Below, piece by piece: positions 47,778-56,079 of a DNA stretch of 56,405 nucleotides (position 1 is its first letter; each line of letters begins with the position of its first letter). The notes beneath the pieces were generated by a model. That model was given only the letters and a program-made list of their open reading frames with translations, ran no database searches and was not told the DNA's origin. The position numbers were made by a program, and so were the translations under genes. Location of the stretch: contig PBYU01000064.1 in assembly GCA_002730035.1 (NCBI GenBank), positions 1 to 56,405 on the forward strand, written 5' to 3'. This DNA comes from Gammaproteobacteria bacterium. GTDB lineage: Bacteria > Pseudomonadota > Gammaproteobacteria > Pseudomonadales > Pseudohongiellaceae.

Positions 47778-47796
47778 TATACGGCAGTGCCGTATA
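47778..47796. repeat. 19-bp perfect palindrome
   Basis: TATACGGCA-G-TGCCGTATA is perfectly symmetrical, in the 252-bp gap between recX and the DUF1015 gene. It could be an operator or the end of a small repeat. The rest of the gap shows no gene. Confidence 0.55.
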
Positions 47797-47947
47797 GTAA
47801 TTACTCCACTGAACTAGCTTTGATTACAAGTACGAATCTGAAGTCTAGCTAGTGATGATAATGCCAACTCTAATTTCCGAACCCGCCTGAAAATGCGACA
47901 ATAGTGCCGCGCAAACAAAGCACCATCAACACCAGCCGGAAGTAGTA

Positions 47948-49204
47948 ATGAAACTGATCAAGCCATTTCGGGGGCTCAGGCCTCCCCGAGAACTCGCTGC
48001 GAAAGTCGCCTCCCATCCTTATGATGTACTCAATCGTGAAGAAGCCTTCGAACTTGCCAGGGATAACCCTTACAGTTTCTTACACATCAATAAACCAGAG
48101 GTGGACATAGCTACCAGTATCGGTGTGTTCGACCAGGCCGTGTATGAAAAAGGCAGCGAAAACCTCAAGCGCTTTATCAGCGACGGTATCTTGCAGCAGG
48201 ATGCTGAAGAGACACTGTATGTCTATAAACAAGTAATGGGTGATCATGAGCAGGTGGGATTGGTAGCCGTTGCCTCTATCGATGCCTACGAGAAGAACTT
48301 CATCAAGAAACACGAGTTCACGCGACCCGATAAAGAAGATGACCGCGTGCACCACATGGATGCCCTGGGTGCCCATGTGGGTCCGGTCTTCCTAACCTAC
48401 AAAGCCGAATCGGAAATCAATACGCTAATCGGACAGGTCATGGCTGCGCAGCCGGAATACGATTTCCTTGCCGATGATGGAACCCACCACACATTTTGGG
48501 TGATAACGGATTCCTCGCTCTCGAAAAACATCGAGGCTGCCTTCGACAAAATAGACTGCCTGTATGTTGCCGACGGGCATCACCGTTCGGCCGCCGCACA
48601 GCGAGTCAAACATCTGTATCAGGATCGCAATGCGAATCACACCGGTGAGGAGTCCTACAATCATTTCCTGGTGGTGCTGTTTCCCGATGCGCAGATGCAG
48701 ATCCTCGATTACAACCGGATAGTAAAAGATTTGAATGGGATGTCAGGGCAAGAATTCGTAGCGGGGCTGGCAGAGAACTTCGACATTGAAGAAGTAGACA
48801 ATGCCGAGCAGGCTAAACCCGTCAACGGCAGGCAGTTCGGCATCTATCTTGATGGACGATGGATTAAAATTTCGGTAAATGAAAAGCTTGCCAGCAGTAT
48901 CGACGAGAACGATCCGGTGGCGAGTCTCGATGTCAGCATCATGCAAGAGGCCATTCTCACTCCCTTGTTAGGAATTACTGATCAGCGCCTCGATAAACGT
49001 GTGGATTTCGTCGGTGGTATCAGAGGTCTGGAAGGCCTGGAGAAACGAGTCGATTCCGGTGAATGGCAGGCGGCGATCGCACTCTATCCAACTTCCATCG
49101 AGAGCCTGATGGCCATCGCCGATGCCGATGAAGTCATGCCTCCTAAGTCCACCTGGTTCGAACCGAAACTCAAGAGTGGATTGGTCGTGCACATGCTCGA
49201 CTAA
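47948..49204 (+). CDS. DUF1015 family protein
   Basis: The 418-residue protein starts MKLIKPFRGLRPPRELAAKV, followed by SHPYDVLNREEAFELA. It contains FIKKHEFTRPDKEDDR and the strongly conserved YVADGHHRSAAAQR segment near residue 214. These identify DUF1015, a broad cytoplasmic family. The DGHHRSAA pattern resembles the phosphate-binding motif of ParB/Srx-fold proteins, some of which are ATP- or ADP-dependent serine kinases. That activity is inference only. No pathway partner is adjacent: recX is upstream and a convergent toxin-antitoxin pair downstream. Confidence 0.85.
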   Translation: MKLIKPFRGLRPPRELAAKVASHPYDVLNREEAFELARDNPYSFLHINKPEVDIATSIGVFDQAVYEKGSENLKRFISDGILQQDAEETLYVYKQVMGDHEQVGLVAVASIDAYEKNFIKKHEFTRPDKEDDRVHHMDALGAHVGPVFLTYKAESEINTLIGQVMAAQPEYDFLADDGTHHTFWVITDSSLSKNIEAAFDKIDCLYVADGHHRSAAAQRVKHLYQDRNANHTGEESYNHFLVVLFPDAQMQILDYNRIVKDLNGMSGQEFVAGLAENFDIEEVDNAEQAKPVNGRQFGIYLDGRWIKISVNEKLASSIDENDPVASLDVSIMQEAILTPLLGITDQRLDKRVDFVGGIRGLEGLEKRVDSGEWQAAIALYPTSIESLMAIADADEVMPPKSTWFEPKLKSGLVVHMLD

Positions 49205-49226
49205 ATCCTTGGTTACTAATTGACTC

Positions 49227-49454
49227 TCATTGAGTAGTGGCTTCCAGTCGCTCTGCCAGCCATACCTTAATAATCGACTGACGAGTTACGCCCAATCTGG
49301 CTGCTTCCTTATCCAGTGAATCGATCATCCAGGTTGGAAAATCTACATTCACCCTTCTTTGTTGTTGGTTTGGTCTTTTGATTTTCGAAAGATCGAGAGA
49401 AGCTGTGACTTTTTTGCCACTGTCAAAATCTGAATCGAATTTTTTAGCTTTCAT
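49227..49454 (-). CDS. brnA: BrnA-like ribbon-helix-helix antitoxin
   Basis: The 75-residue protein has an N-terminal linker (KKVTASLDLSKIKRPNQQQ) and a C-terminal ribbon-helix-helix RRVNVDFPTWMIDSLDKEAA RLGVTRQSIIKVWL, as in antitoxins paired with BrnT. ATG 49454 gives an 11-base overlap with the end of brnT. An in-frame start upstream at 49511 lies inside brnT and is not preferred. It would neutralise BrnT and repress the operon. Confidence 0.85.
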   Translation of the reverse strand: MKAKKFDSDFDSGKKVTASLDLSKIKRPNQQQRRVNVDFPTWMIDSLDKEAARLGVTRQSIIKVWLAERLEATTQ

Positions 49455-49707
49455 AGAGTTCAATTTCCTCATCGCGTGAACGACGTACAGAGATGATTCG
49501 AATGTTCTCATTTCTATAAGTGATCACAGCAGACCAGTGCTTGCTGTCTATTACCCCAATTACAAGAAAGCGCGGTTCATCTTGGATTTTCGCCGCTATT
49601 TCCAACAACTCTGAATCTAGCCAAAGTAGCTGAGCATCTACGAAATCTATACCGTGTTTGACCTGGTTGGCTGTGCTCTTTTCATCATCAAATTCGAAAG
49701 AAAACAT
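49444..49707 (-). CDS. brnT: BrnT-family toxin
   Basis: This 87-residue protein has the BrnT layout. FEFDDEKSTANQVKHGIDFVDA is at the N-terminus, EPRFLVIGVIDSKHWSAVITYR in the middle, and IRIISVRRSRDEEIELYES at the C-terminus. BrnT is a RelE-fold ribonuclease that slows translation. It is the first gene of a two-gene minus-strand operon with the antitoxin downstream. Key residues appear intact, so it should be active unless held by BrnA. Confidence 0.9.
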   Translation of the reverse strand: MFSFEFDDEKSTANQVKHGIDFVDAQLLWLDSELLEIAAKIQDEPRFLVIGVIDSKHWSAVITYRNENIRIISVRRSRDEEIELYES

Positions 49708-49711
49708 AGTA

Positions 49712-49753
49712 TATAAAATAAACCTATTTTATACCTTAAGCCATTATTATCAA
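49712..49753 (-). promoter_or_regulatory. brnTA promoter and operator
   Basis: On the minus strand TTGATA (49748-49753), 16 bp and TAAAAT (49726-49731) form a promoter. TATAAAATA (49712-49720) and TATTTTATA (49725-49733) are a 9-bp inverted repeat over the -10 and start site, as expected for autorepression. The leader would be only about 10-15 nt. Confidence 0.6.
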
Positions 49754-49864
49754 TACTAAGCCATTTCTTCAGCATAGGAGTTAGGAAGTAGGGCGGTTTG
49801 GTTGTGGAGTGGAATTATTGGGGCGCGGATAGGAGTTACAAACTTGGGGGGTACAGCGCAGATC

Positions 49865-49885
49865 AGCCGGCCCAAGGGGCCGACT
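49865..49885 (-). terminator. GC-rich hairpin, possible terminator
   Basis: AGCCGGCCC pairs with GGGCCGACT with one mismatch around a 3-base loop. No T tract is evident on either strand. It lies just past the stop of the small minus-strand frame. Confidence 0.35.
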
Positions 49886-49896
49886 AATCAGTCCTG

Positions 49897-50052
49897 CTAG
49901 TGTTTAGCGGGGCAGTACTCGGCGTAGCGCTTATCCAGGGCGGCAGCAACAGTAGCCTCTTTTAACACCGTACTTCTAAACTGCATACGAATGCAGACGT
50001 AATGCATGAATGCAGCGGTGAAGTGTTGGGATGTATCGGTGATGATGATCAT
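49897..50052 (-). CDS. Small hypothetical protein, 51 residues
   Basis: I do not recognise this frame. From ATG 50052 it reads MIIITDTSQHFTAAFMHYVC onward and ends with KRYAEYCPAKH. AGGT is about 8 bases upstream and a hairpin follows. It has no clear membrane segment and two Cys. It may be a real small protein or chance; a 74-residue plus-strand frame overlaps it and looks less likely. Confidence 0.3.
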   Translation of the reverse strand: MIIITDTSQHFTAAFMHYVCIRMQFRSTVLKEATVAAALDKRYAEYCPAKH

Positions 50053-50198
50053 CTTGGTACCTATTGAATCTCTTGGTTGGCTTGTAGCAGCAATAATCTG
50101 CTGCATTTGCGTATTAAACGTCGTGACCTCGAAAAAGGTTTACAGAGTCTTGCCGAAAGTGTCCGAATCGTCTGTGGCAATAGGTGACCGGTCGCAGC

Positions 50199-50241
50199 GA
50201 AAAAATAGGCAGTTCTCACGAGTTTCATGAGAACTGCCTAT
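50199..50241 (-). terminator. hsp20 terminator
   Basis: ATAGGCAGTTCTCA (50205-50218) and its perfect complement (50228-50241) form a 14-bp stem. On the minus strand it is followed by TTTTTT (50205-50200). It lies about 65 bp after the hsp20 stop. Confidence 0.85.
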
Positions 50242-50305
50242 CGATCTCAATGAGTCCCTTCATTAGGTCATTCTTGACCAGGGGACCTGCTGCGGCGGGA
50301 AAAAC

Positions 50306-50776
50306 TTACGCCGCGTCCCGTGCACCTGCCGCCTTATCCATATCGATCAGCTTGCCCGAGCCGACGGGGATCGACCTCGGTTTCATGGCTTCCGGGATCT
50401 CCCGGACCAGATCGATGTGTAGCAGGCCATTCTCCAGACGGGCTGCTTTGACCTCTACGTGGTCGGCCAATTGGAAGTGACGCTCAAAGTTACGGCCGGC
50501 AATGCCCTGGTGCAGGTAGTTGCGTTCAACCTCTTCATCCAGTTTCTTGCCTTTTACCGTAAGTGTTTGTTTTTCAGATTGAATATCTAGTTCGTTTTCC
50601 ACGAATCCGGCCACCGCCATGCTGATTCGGTACTGGTCTTGATCCAGCAATTCGATATTGTAAGGGGGATAGGCATTGGAATTGCCATCGCCGCGGTTCA
50701 CCGTATCCAGCAGACTGGACAGGTGGTCGAAGCCCACTGTGTTTCGGTACAGAGGTGAAAAGTCAAAATGTCGCAT
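50306..50776 (-). CDS. Small heat shock protein, Hsp20/IbpA family
   Basis: Hsp20 proteins bind unfolding proteins and keep them refoldable. The alpha-crystallin domain runs from YPPYNIELLDQDQYRISMAV near residue 37 to about 125. It includes LTVKGKK and the GLLHIDLVREIPE strand, followed by an IPV-type C-terminal anchor (RSIPVGSG). It has 156 residues. ACGAGGATA gives a good ribosome binding site. It is monocistronic, with its own sigma-32 promoter and terminator. Confidence 0.95.
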   Translation of the reverse strand: MRHFDFSPLYRNTVGFDHLSSLLDTVNRGDGNSNAYPPYNIELLDQDQYRISMAVAGFVENELDIQSEKQTLTVKGKKLDEEVERNYLHQGIAGRNFERHFQLADHVEVKAARLENGLLHIDLVREIPEAMKPRSIPVGSGKLIDMDKAAGARDAA

Positions 50777-50911
50777 TAGTCATATCCTCGTTATCTGCCC
50801 ACTACCGAGTGAAGTCCCCGGAATGCGGGCGTTTAAGCAATATGTGAATAAAACCGCCCATCGTAGTGATCGGGCGAACCAGCCAACCCTGAGATCAGGC
50901 GCTGGCTATGT
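50777..50911 (-). promoter_or_regulatory. hsp20 5' leader, possible RNA thermosensor
   Basis: The predicted leader is about 135 nt. Near its 5' end AGCCA...CCTGA-TC-TCAGG...TGGCT folds into a good hairpin, followed by CGCCC/GGGCG. Long structured leaders of small heat shock genes often contain ROSE-type thermosensors. I could not find a clear strand pairing with the ribosome binding site, so this is a possibility only. Confidence 0.3.
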
Positions 50912-50917
50912 AATCTA

Positions 50918-50945
50918 ATATGGGGGTGGGCAGCGCGGCTTCAAG
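50918..50945 (-). promoter_or_regulatory. Sigma-32 heat shock promoter of hsp20
   Basis: On the minus strand CTTGAAG (50939-50945), a 13-base spacer and CCCCATAT (50918-50925) match the sigma-32 consensus CTTGAAA - N13-15 - CCCCATNT, missing only the last -35 base. Confidence 0.85.
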
Positions 50946-51376
50946 AGGCGCAAATGGGTGAGGGGAACGGGGCGTTTTTGGATTGCCCGCATTGACTAAA
51001 AAAACCCCGCAGCGCCGTGGGCATTACTGTGAAGCCTGTCACACTAATTCTTAAAGTAAATTCTAGGAGCCCTACGGAAAAAGTGAGCCGTGTTAGAGTA
51101 TTATAATCAAAAAGAAACTTTCCACTTCAAGAGTTCACTTTGAAGAGGTTAGTGAATACTTCGCGGGGCAGCAGCCGGGTACAAGCTGTTAGGAACTATT
51201 GCATTTCCTGAAGGCTTTCAGCGAGATTACAGCAATTCCCGCCCCAACCGCCGCTAACTAATGGCTTATAGACTAATAACGGCAGCCAGGTCGCAATGCT
51301 TGAGCCTGGCAAACTGGCGGGAGATCCGGGTTGCCTGGCTGTCACAGAAGGAAGCCGGCACAGCAGTCTACAGGAA
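50946..51376. other. Gene-free region between hsp20 promoter and prpD
   Basis: I see no credible gene in these 431 bases. TATAAT at 51102-51107 on the plus strand lacks a matching -35 and leads to no gene. A weak GCCAGG/CCTGGC stem near 51290-51310 could help end the prp transcript but lacks a T tract. Confidence 0.5.
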
Positions 51377-52825
51377 CTAGATTACCAGTAAGTCCATAAA
51401 TTCATTGACTGGCGTCTGCTCCAGCCGCTGCTGGTCCTCGCACAGGGCGTAGATCTCTGTGCAGCGTCTGGCTGGAAAGCGGGTTGCCAGATTGGCCTGG
51501 AATTTCTCCTCCAGAAGCGGAATACCCTCGGCTCTGCGCCGCCTGTGGCCCACCGGATAGTCGATCTCCACCTTTTCCGTGCAGTTCCCATCCTTGAAGT
51601 AGACCTGCAGGGCATTGGCGATAGAGCGCTTCTCAGGCTCCAGATACTCCTTGGTATAGGTAGGATTCTCGTGAATCTCCATCTTCTCCCGCAGTGCATC
51701 GATGACGGGGTGGGCCGCATGAAAGCTGTCTTCGTAGTGCTCTGCCACCAGATTCCCGAAGATCAGCGGCACCGCCGTCATATACTGCAGGCAATGATCC
51801 CGGTCCGCAGGGTTATTCAGCGGCCCAACCTTCGAGATGATACGAATCGCCGACTCATGGGTGTGAATCACGATCTTGTCGATCTCATCCAGCCGGTCCT
51901 TCACCTGGGGATGCAACCGTACCGCCGCCTCAGCCGCCGTCTGGGAATGAAATTCGGCCGGGAAGGAGATCTTAAAAAGAATATTCTCCATCACATAGCT
52001 TTCATAAGATCTTGTAAATGAAAAGGAATTCCCTTTAAAGGAAACATCATAGAAACCCCAGGTCGGTGCCGTCAGCACGCTGGGATAGCCGATTTCACCC
52101 CGCAGCGTCAGGTCCGCCAGCCGCACCGCCCGGGACGTGGCGTCTCCGGCAGCCCAGGACTTACGCGGCCCGGCATTCGGGGCATGCCGGTAGGTGCGAA
52201 GGCTGGAGCCATCCAGCCAGGCCTGGGACAGCGCATCGATGATCTGCTCCCGGGTTCCCCCCAGCATCTTCGTCACCACGGCCGTAGAGGCCACCCGAAC
52301 CAGTAAGACATGGCACAGACCGACCCGGTTAAAGCTGTTCTCAAGTGCTAAAACGCCCTGTATTTCATGGGCTTTAATCATCGCCGTGAGAACGTCTCTC
52401 ATAGTAAGAGGAGAGTTCCCTTCAGCTATGCGCTGTTGCGACAAAAAATCCGCCACCGCCAGGATTGCCCCCAGATTGTCCGAGGGATGCCCCCATTCCG
52501 CCGCCAGCCAGGTGTCGTTGTAGTCCAGCCAGCGGATAATGCAGCCAATATCCCAGGCCGCCTTGACCGGATCCAAGCGAAACTGTGTGCCAGGCACCCG
52601 CGCGCCATTTGGCACCACCGTCCCTTCCACCAGCGGCCCCAGAAATTTAGTGCATTCCGGGAAGCGCAGCGCCAGCAAACCACAGCCGAGCGTGTCCATC
52701 AGGCAGTTGCGGGCCGTGTCATAGGCCTCATCGGAAGCAATGCCGTAATCACAGACATAGTCCGCGATATCCACCAGCACCTGATCCGGCTCCGGGCGGG
52801 TGTTTAAATCAACGTTCGAACTCAT
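51377..52825 (-). CDS. prpD: 2-methylcitrate dehydratase PrpD
   Basis: PrpD dehydrates 2-methylcitrate in the methylcitrate cycle that oxidises propionyl-CoA to pyruvate. The MmgE/PrpD fold is shown by [20 protein letters not shown] near residue 43, [20 protein letters not shown] near 98 and a C-terminal [17 protein letters not shown]. It has 482 residues. This form is iron-sulphur independent; the alternative AcnD/PrpF pair is not in the window. AGGA precedes the ATG. A REP-like palindrome lies between it and prpC. Confidence 0.95.
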   Translation of the reverse strand: MSSNVDLNTRPEPDQVLVDIADYVCDYGIASDEAYDTARNCLMDTLGCGLLALRFPECTKFLGPLVEGTVVPNGARVPGTQFRLDPVKAAWDIGCIIRWLDYNDTWLAAEWGHPSDNLGAILAVADFLSQQRIAEGNSPLTMRDVLTAMIKAHEIQGVLALENSFNRVGLCHVLLVRVASTAVVTKMLGGTREQIIDALSQAWLDGSSLRTYRHAPNAGPRKSWAAGDATSRAVRLADLTLRGEIGYPSVLTAPTWGFYDVSFKGNSFSFTRSYESYVMENILFKISFPAEFHSQTAAEAAVRLHPQVKDRLDEIDKIVIHTHESAIRIISKVGPLNNPADRDHCLQYMTAVPLIFGNLVAEHYEDSFHAAHPVIDALREKMEIHENPTYTKEYLEPEKRSIANALQVYFKDGNCTEKVEIDYPVGHRRRRAEGIPLLEEKFQANLATRFPARRCTEIYALCEDQQRLEQTPVNEFMDLLVI

Positions 52826-52897
52826 TTTAATCCTAGTAATTTCAAATAGTTGAAGTGGATTAGCAAAAAAGAGGGTTAGAGCAGGATTTCCATCAGT

Positions 52898-52970
52898 GGG
52901 GTCAGAGTAAAATTTCCGTTGAGTACCTGCTCGATATCCACATTGGTTCAGGAAATTTTACTCTGACCCC
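52898..52970. repeat. REP-like inverted repeat (GGGGTCAG type), copy 2
   Basis: GGGGTCAGAGTAAAATTTCC (52898-52917) is perfectly repeated in inverted form at 52951-52970, around a 33-base centre. Repeats starting GGGGTCAG are, to my knowledge, widespread in gammaproteobacteria and sometimes linked to REP-associated transposases; no such transposase is present here. It lies within the prp transcript, between prpC and prpD, where it could act as an RNA stem. Confidence 0.85.
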
Positions 52971-52983
52971 CTCTATCTGCCTA

Positions 52984-54108
52984 TTACCTATCCTGAATAT
53001 CCACCCACTCCGCAGTCTCAGGCCCCGTATACTCCGCACTCGGTCGAATAATCCGATTATTAACCCGCTGCTCCTTCACATGTGCCGCCCAGCCGGTAAT
53101 CCGCGACATCACAAAGATCGGCGTAAACAGCTTCGTGGGAATGCCCATGAAATGGTAAGCCGGTGCATGAAAGAAGTCCGCGTTACAAAACAGCTTCTTC
53201 TCGCGCCACATCACCTCTTCACAGCGCACGGAAACTGGGTACAGCACCGAATCACCCACATGATCGGCCAGTTTCTCAGCCCAGCCCTTGATGATGGCGT
53301 TGCGGGGATCCGATTCCCGGTAGACCGCATGCCCGAAGCCCATCACCTTCTCCTTGCGCTCCAGCATGCCCAACAACTCTTTTTCAGCCTCATCCGGGCC
53401 TGACCAATCCTTAATCAAGTCCATGGCGGCCTCGTTAGCCCCACCATGGAGGGGCCCTCGCAGCGTGCCAATGGCGGCGGTGATACAGGAATGCATGTCC
53501 GACAGGGTGGAGGCACAGACCCGGGCGCAAAAAGTGGAGGCATTGAATTCATGCTCGGCATAGAGGATCAGGGAGACATTCATCACCTGGGTAAACAGCT
53601 CATTGGGCGCCTCGCCGCTCAGTATATGCAGGAAATGGGCGCCGATAGAGTCATCCTCCAGGGCTGTATCGATGCGTTGGCCCTCGTGGGAGAACATGTA
53701 CCAGTAGCAGATAATCGAAGGCAGGGCGGCCAACAGCCGGTCGATCACTTCGTCCTGATTGGAAAAGTCTCCCTCGCTTTCCAGATTGCCCAGCATAGAG
53801 CAGCCCGTGCGCATGACATCCATGGGGTGGGCAGAGGCCGGGATTCTCTCCAGTGTATCTTTTAATTCTTGAGGAAGGTCCCGTAATGATTTGATTTTAC
53901 TAACATAAGCATCCAACTCTGACTGGATTGGCAGGTGACCTTTCAGCAGCAAATGAGCCACTTCCTCGAATTTCGCGTGCTCAGCCAGCACGCTGATGTC
54001 CAGGCCGCGGTAGGTCAGGCCAGTTCCAGTCTTGCCTACGGTGCAAAGGGCGGTTTCTCCGGCTACCTGACCTCTGAGACCCGCTCCCCCAAGCTTTTTA
54101 TCTACCAT
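52984..54108 (-). CDS. prpC: 2-methylcitrate synthase PrpC
   Basis: PrpC condenses propionyl-CoA with oxaloacetate. The citrate-synthase fold motifs LTYRGLDISVLAEHAKFEEV near residue 30, GPLHGGANEAAM (catalytic His) and GFGHAVYRESDPRN (second His) are present. ADFFHAPAYHFMGIP near residue 315 contains the catalytic Asp. ATG 54108 (374 residues) has GGAG at good spacing; an in-frame start at 54141 is not needed. The short length and prp context favour methylcitrate over citrate synthase. Confidence 0.94.
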   Translation of the reverse strand: MVDKKLGGAGLRGQVAGETALCTVGKTGTGLTYRGLDISVLAEHAKFEEVAHLLLKGHLPIQSELDAYVSKIKSLRDLPQELKDTLERIPASAHPMDVMRTGCSMLGNLESEGDFSNQDEVIDRLLAALPSIICYWYMFSHEGQRIDTALEDDSIGAHFLHILSGEAPNELFTQVMNVSLILYAEHEFNASTFCARVCASTLSDMHSCITAAIGTLRGPLHGGANEAAMDLIKDWSGPDEAEKELLGMLERKEKVMGFGHAVYRESDPRNAIIKGWAEKLADHVGDSVLYPVSVRCEEVMWREKKLFCNADFFHAPAYHFMGIPTKLFTPIFVMSRITGWAAHVKEQRVNNRIIRPSAEYTGPETAEWVDIQDR

Positions 54109-54199
54109 TACATGTCTCCAATTCGTTGACTGTCGCTGCACCGCTTACACACGATGCATATTCAATACTAAGTTAAGAGAATTCTATAACACTTTGTAA

Positions 54200-55084
54200 T
54201 TATGGGTTTTCTGATTCAAAAAGAGTGTCCAGTTTTTGCTCATAAGCATGGTATCCCAGCACTTCATACAACTCTGTGCGTGTCTGCATCTTCTCCACCA
54301 CCGCCTTCTGATCACCATCGATCGCGATCGTCTGGTACACCTCCAATGCCGCCTTGCTCATGGCCCGAAAGGCACTTAATGGGTACAGCACCATGGCCAC
54401 GCCCGCCTCAGCCAGTTCCTGGCAGTTAAACAGCGGCGTCTGCCCGAATTCGGTGATATTGGCCAATATGGGTACTTTTACCACGTCGGCGAACTGCCGG
54501 TATTGATCCAGTTCGAGAATAGCCTCCGGAAAGATCGCATCGGCGCCAGCCTCGACACAGGCGATGGCCCGTTCAATGGCTGCTTCCATACCTTCCACCG
54601 CCAGGGCATCAGTCCGCGCCATTACCACGAAATTAGGGTCAATTTTAGCATCAACCGCCGCCTTAACACGGTCGACCATCTCCGCCTGGCTGACGATGGC
54701 CTTATTGGGCCGATGCCCACAACGCTTCTGCGCCACCTGATCCTCCAGATGTACCGCCGCCGCGCCAGCCTTCTCCATGGCCTTGATGCTGCGCCCGATA
54801 TTGAAGGCGCCCCCCCAGCCGGTATCGATATCCACTAAAAGGGGTATTTCGGTGGCATTACAGATGCGCTCAACGTCCGCAATCACGTCATTGAGGCTGG
54901 TAATCCCCAGATCCGGCAGGCCGTAGGAGGCATTGGCCACACCGCCTCCGGAGAGATAAATGGCATCATGCCCGGAATCTTCGGCAAGCATCGCGCAATA
55001 GGCATTAATCGCCCCGACAATCTGCAGGGGTTGGTGGTTTTTCAGCGCTTCACGAAAGGTCGTGCCCGGTGAATTTTTACTCAT
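54200..55084 (-). CDS. prpB: 2-methylisocitrate lyase PrpB
   Basis: PrpB splits 2-methylisocitrate into pyruvate and succinate, the last step of the methylcitrate cycle. The isocitrate-lyase superfamily motifs [16 protein letters not shown] near residue 80 and the loop [10 protein letters not shown] near residue 120, with the catalytic Cys, are present. It has 294 residues. AAAGAG precedes the ATG. It is the first enzyme gene after gntR. Confidence 0.96.
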   Translation of the reverse strand: MSKNSPGTTFREALKNHQPLQIVGAINAYCAMLAEDSGHDAIYLSGGGVANASYGLPDLGITSLNDVIADVERICNATEIPLLVDIDTGWGGAFNIGRSIKAMEKAGAAAVHLEDQVAQKRCGHRPNKAIVSQAEMVDRVKAAVDAKIDPNFVVMARTDALAVEGMEAAIERAIACVEAGADAIFPEAILELDQYRQFADVVKVPILANITEFGQTPLFNCQELAEAGVAMVLYPLSAFRAMSKAALEVYQTIAIDGDQKAVVEKMQTRTELYEVLGYHAYEQKLDTLFESENP

Positions 55085-55137
55085 GATTTACTCTTTAATA
55101 AATCGATTTAACTATCTGTTTTAAAGGGTTTTTTTAA

Positions 55138-55153
55138 TGTGATCTGGCTCACG
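55138..55153. promoter_or_regulatory. CRP/Vfr-like site upstream of prpB
   Basis: TGTGATCTGGCTCACG matches TGTGA-N6-TCACA at nine of ten positions. It lies 54-69 bp before the prpB start, a plausible activator position. The remaining gap to gntR (263 bp in all) contains no gene. Confidence 0.5.
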
Positions 55154-55347
55154 TCTGTCAGCATAGGTCACGCAAAAAGCACTAACGGCCCAGTGTTTAT
55201 GCGCCTGTGAAGATTAATTACCACTCCAGACTCCGTATTGGCGTGCCCTGCAGTGAGAGTCTTATGTGTTGTACTAATTCTTTTAATAAACATCCGTAAC
55301 CATTTGTTTTCAATAACTAAATAAACTGAGAGCTAGATCACAGTTGT

Positions 55348-56073
55348 TCAACCCATGGCACTCCTGTCCGACGAGGCCTCCTGAGCCATATCCGCTGCAT
55401 CCGCATCTCCGCTCAGCGTGGTCAACAACATCTGCCGCGCATTGGCTATATGCCTTTTCATCAGCAGCTCCGCCAGTTCCCCATCGCCCTGTTCGATAGC
55501 ATCCACGATATGGTGGTGCTCCTTAAATGCCCGCACCGGGCGGGATGGCTCGCTGCTGGTCTGTACCCGATACAGGCGCAGCAAATGGTAGAGCTCCCCG
55601 CACAGCATGCTGAACAGGCGCTTGTTACCGCTTAGCTGCACGATCAGGTAGTGAAAATCCAGATCGCCTTCCTTCTGGAAGTAACGCCGGCCATTGTCAG
55701 ACTGAATCTGCTGTTCGTGCTGAGTCAGCAATTCCCTTAGCCTGGTGCAGTCCTCGGTACTGGCCTTCGCCGCCGCTAGGCGGCAGGAAAGGCCTTCCAG
55801 CACTTCTCTAACCTCATATATTTCAATGGCCTGCTCTCTATTTAGAGAAACAACCTTGGCCCCAACATTGGCTTTGAGCTCCACCAGCTTGCAGCCTTCG
55901 AGTCGCCGAATAGCTTCTCTAAGTGGACCCCGGCTGATGCCGTATTGTTTACTTAATTGGGGCTCATTGACCTTGGAGCCAGGTGCTATCTCGCCGGTAA
56001 CGATAGCGATGCGCAGTTGGTCGAACACGTCATCGGCCAGAGTGGAGGTTTTGGGTTGGGAAGGTGACTCCAT
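55348..56073 (-). CDS. GntR-family regulator (FCD subfamily)
   Basis: The 241-residue protein has an N-terminal winged helix (EPQLSKQYGISRGPLREAIRRLEG near residues 37-60). Its C-terminal FCD ligand domain has metal-binding-type residues in DLDFHYLI, EHHHIVDAI and MKRHIANAR. Its place directly upstream of prpBCD, in the same direction, suggests it controls propionate breakdown, probably sensing methylcitrate or a related acid. The ligand is inferred. It likely also regulates itself through the sites just upstream. Confidence 0.92.
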   Translation of the reverse strand: MESPSQPKTSTLADDVFDQLRIAIVTGEIAPGSKVNEPQLSKQYGISRGPLREAIRRLEGCKLVELKANVGAKVVSLNREQAIEIYEVREVLEGLSCRLAAAKASTEDCTRLRELLTQHEQQIQSDNGRRYFQKEGDLDFHYLIVQLSGNKRLFSMLCGELYHLLRLYRVQTSSEPSRPVRAFKEHHHIVDAIEQGDGELAELLMKRHIANARQMLLTTLSGDADAADMAQEASSDRSAMG

Positions 56074-56079
56074 AGACTA

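Noticed and set aside
50006..50230. 74-residue plus-strand frame with a hydrophobic middle
   Set aside because: It overlaps the hsp20 terminator and the small minus-strand frame, has no good ribosome binding site, and ends inside a perfect palindrome.
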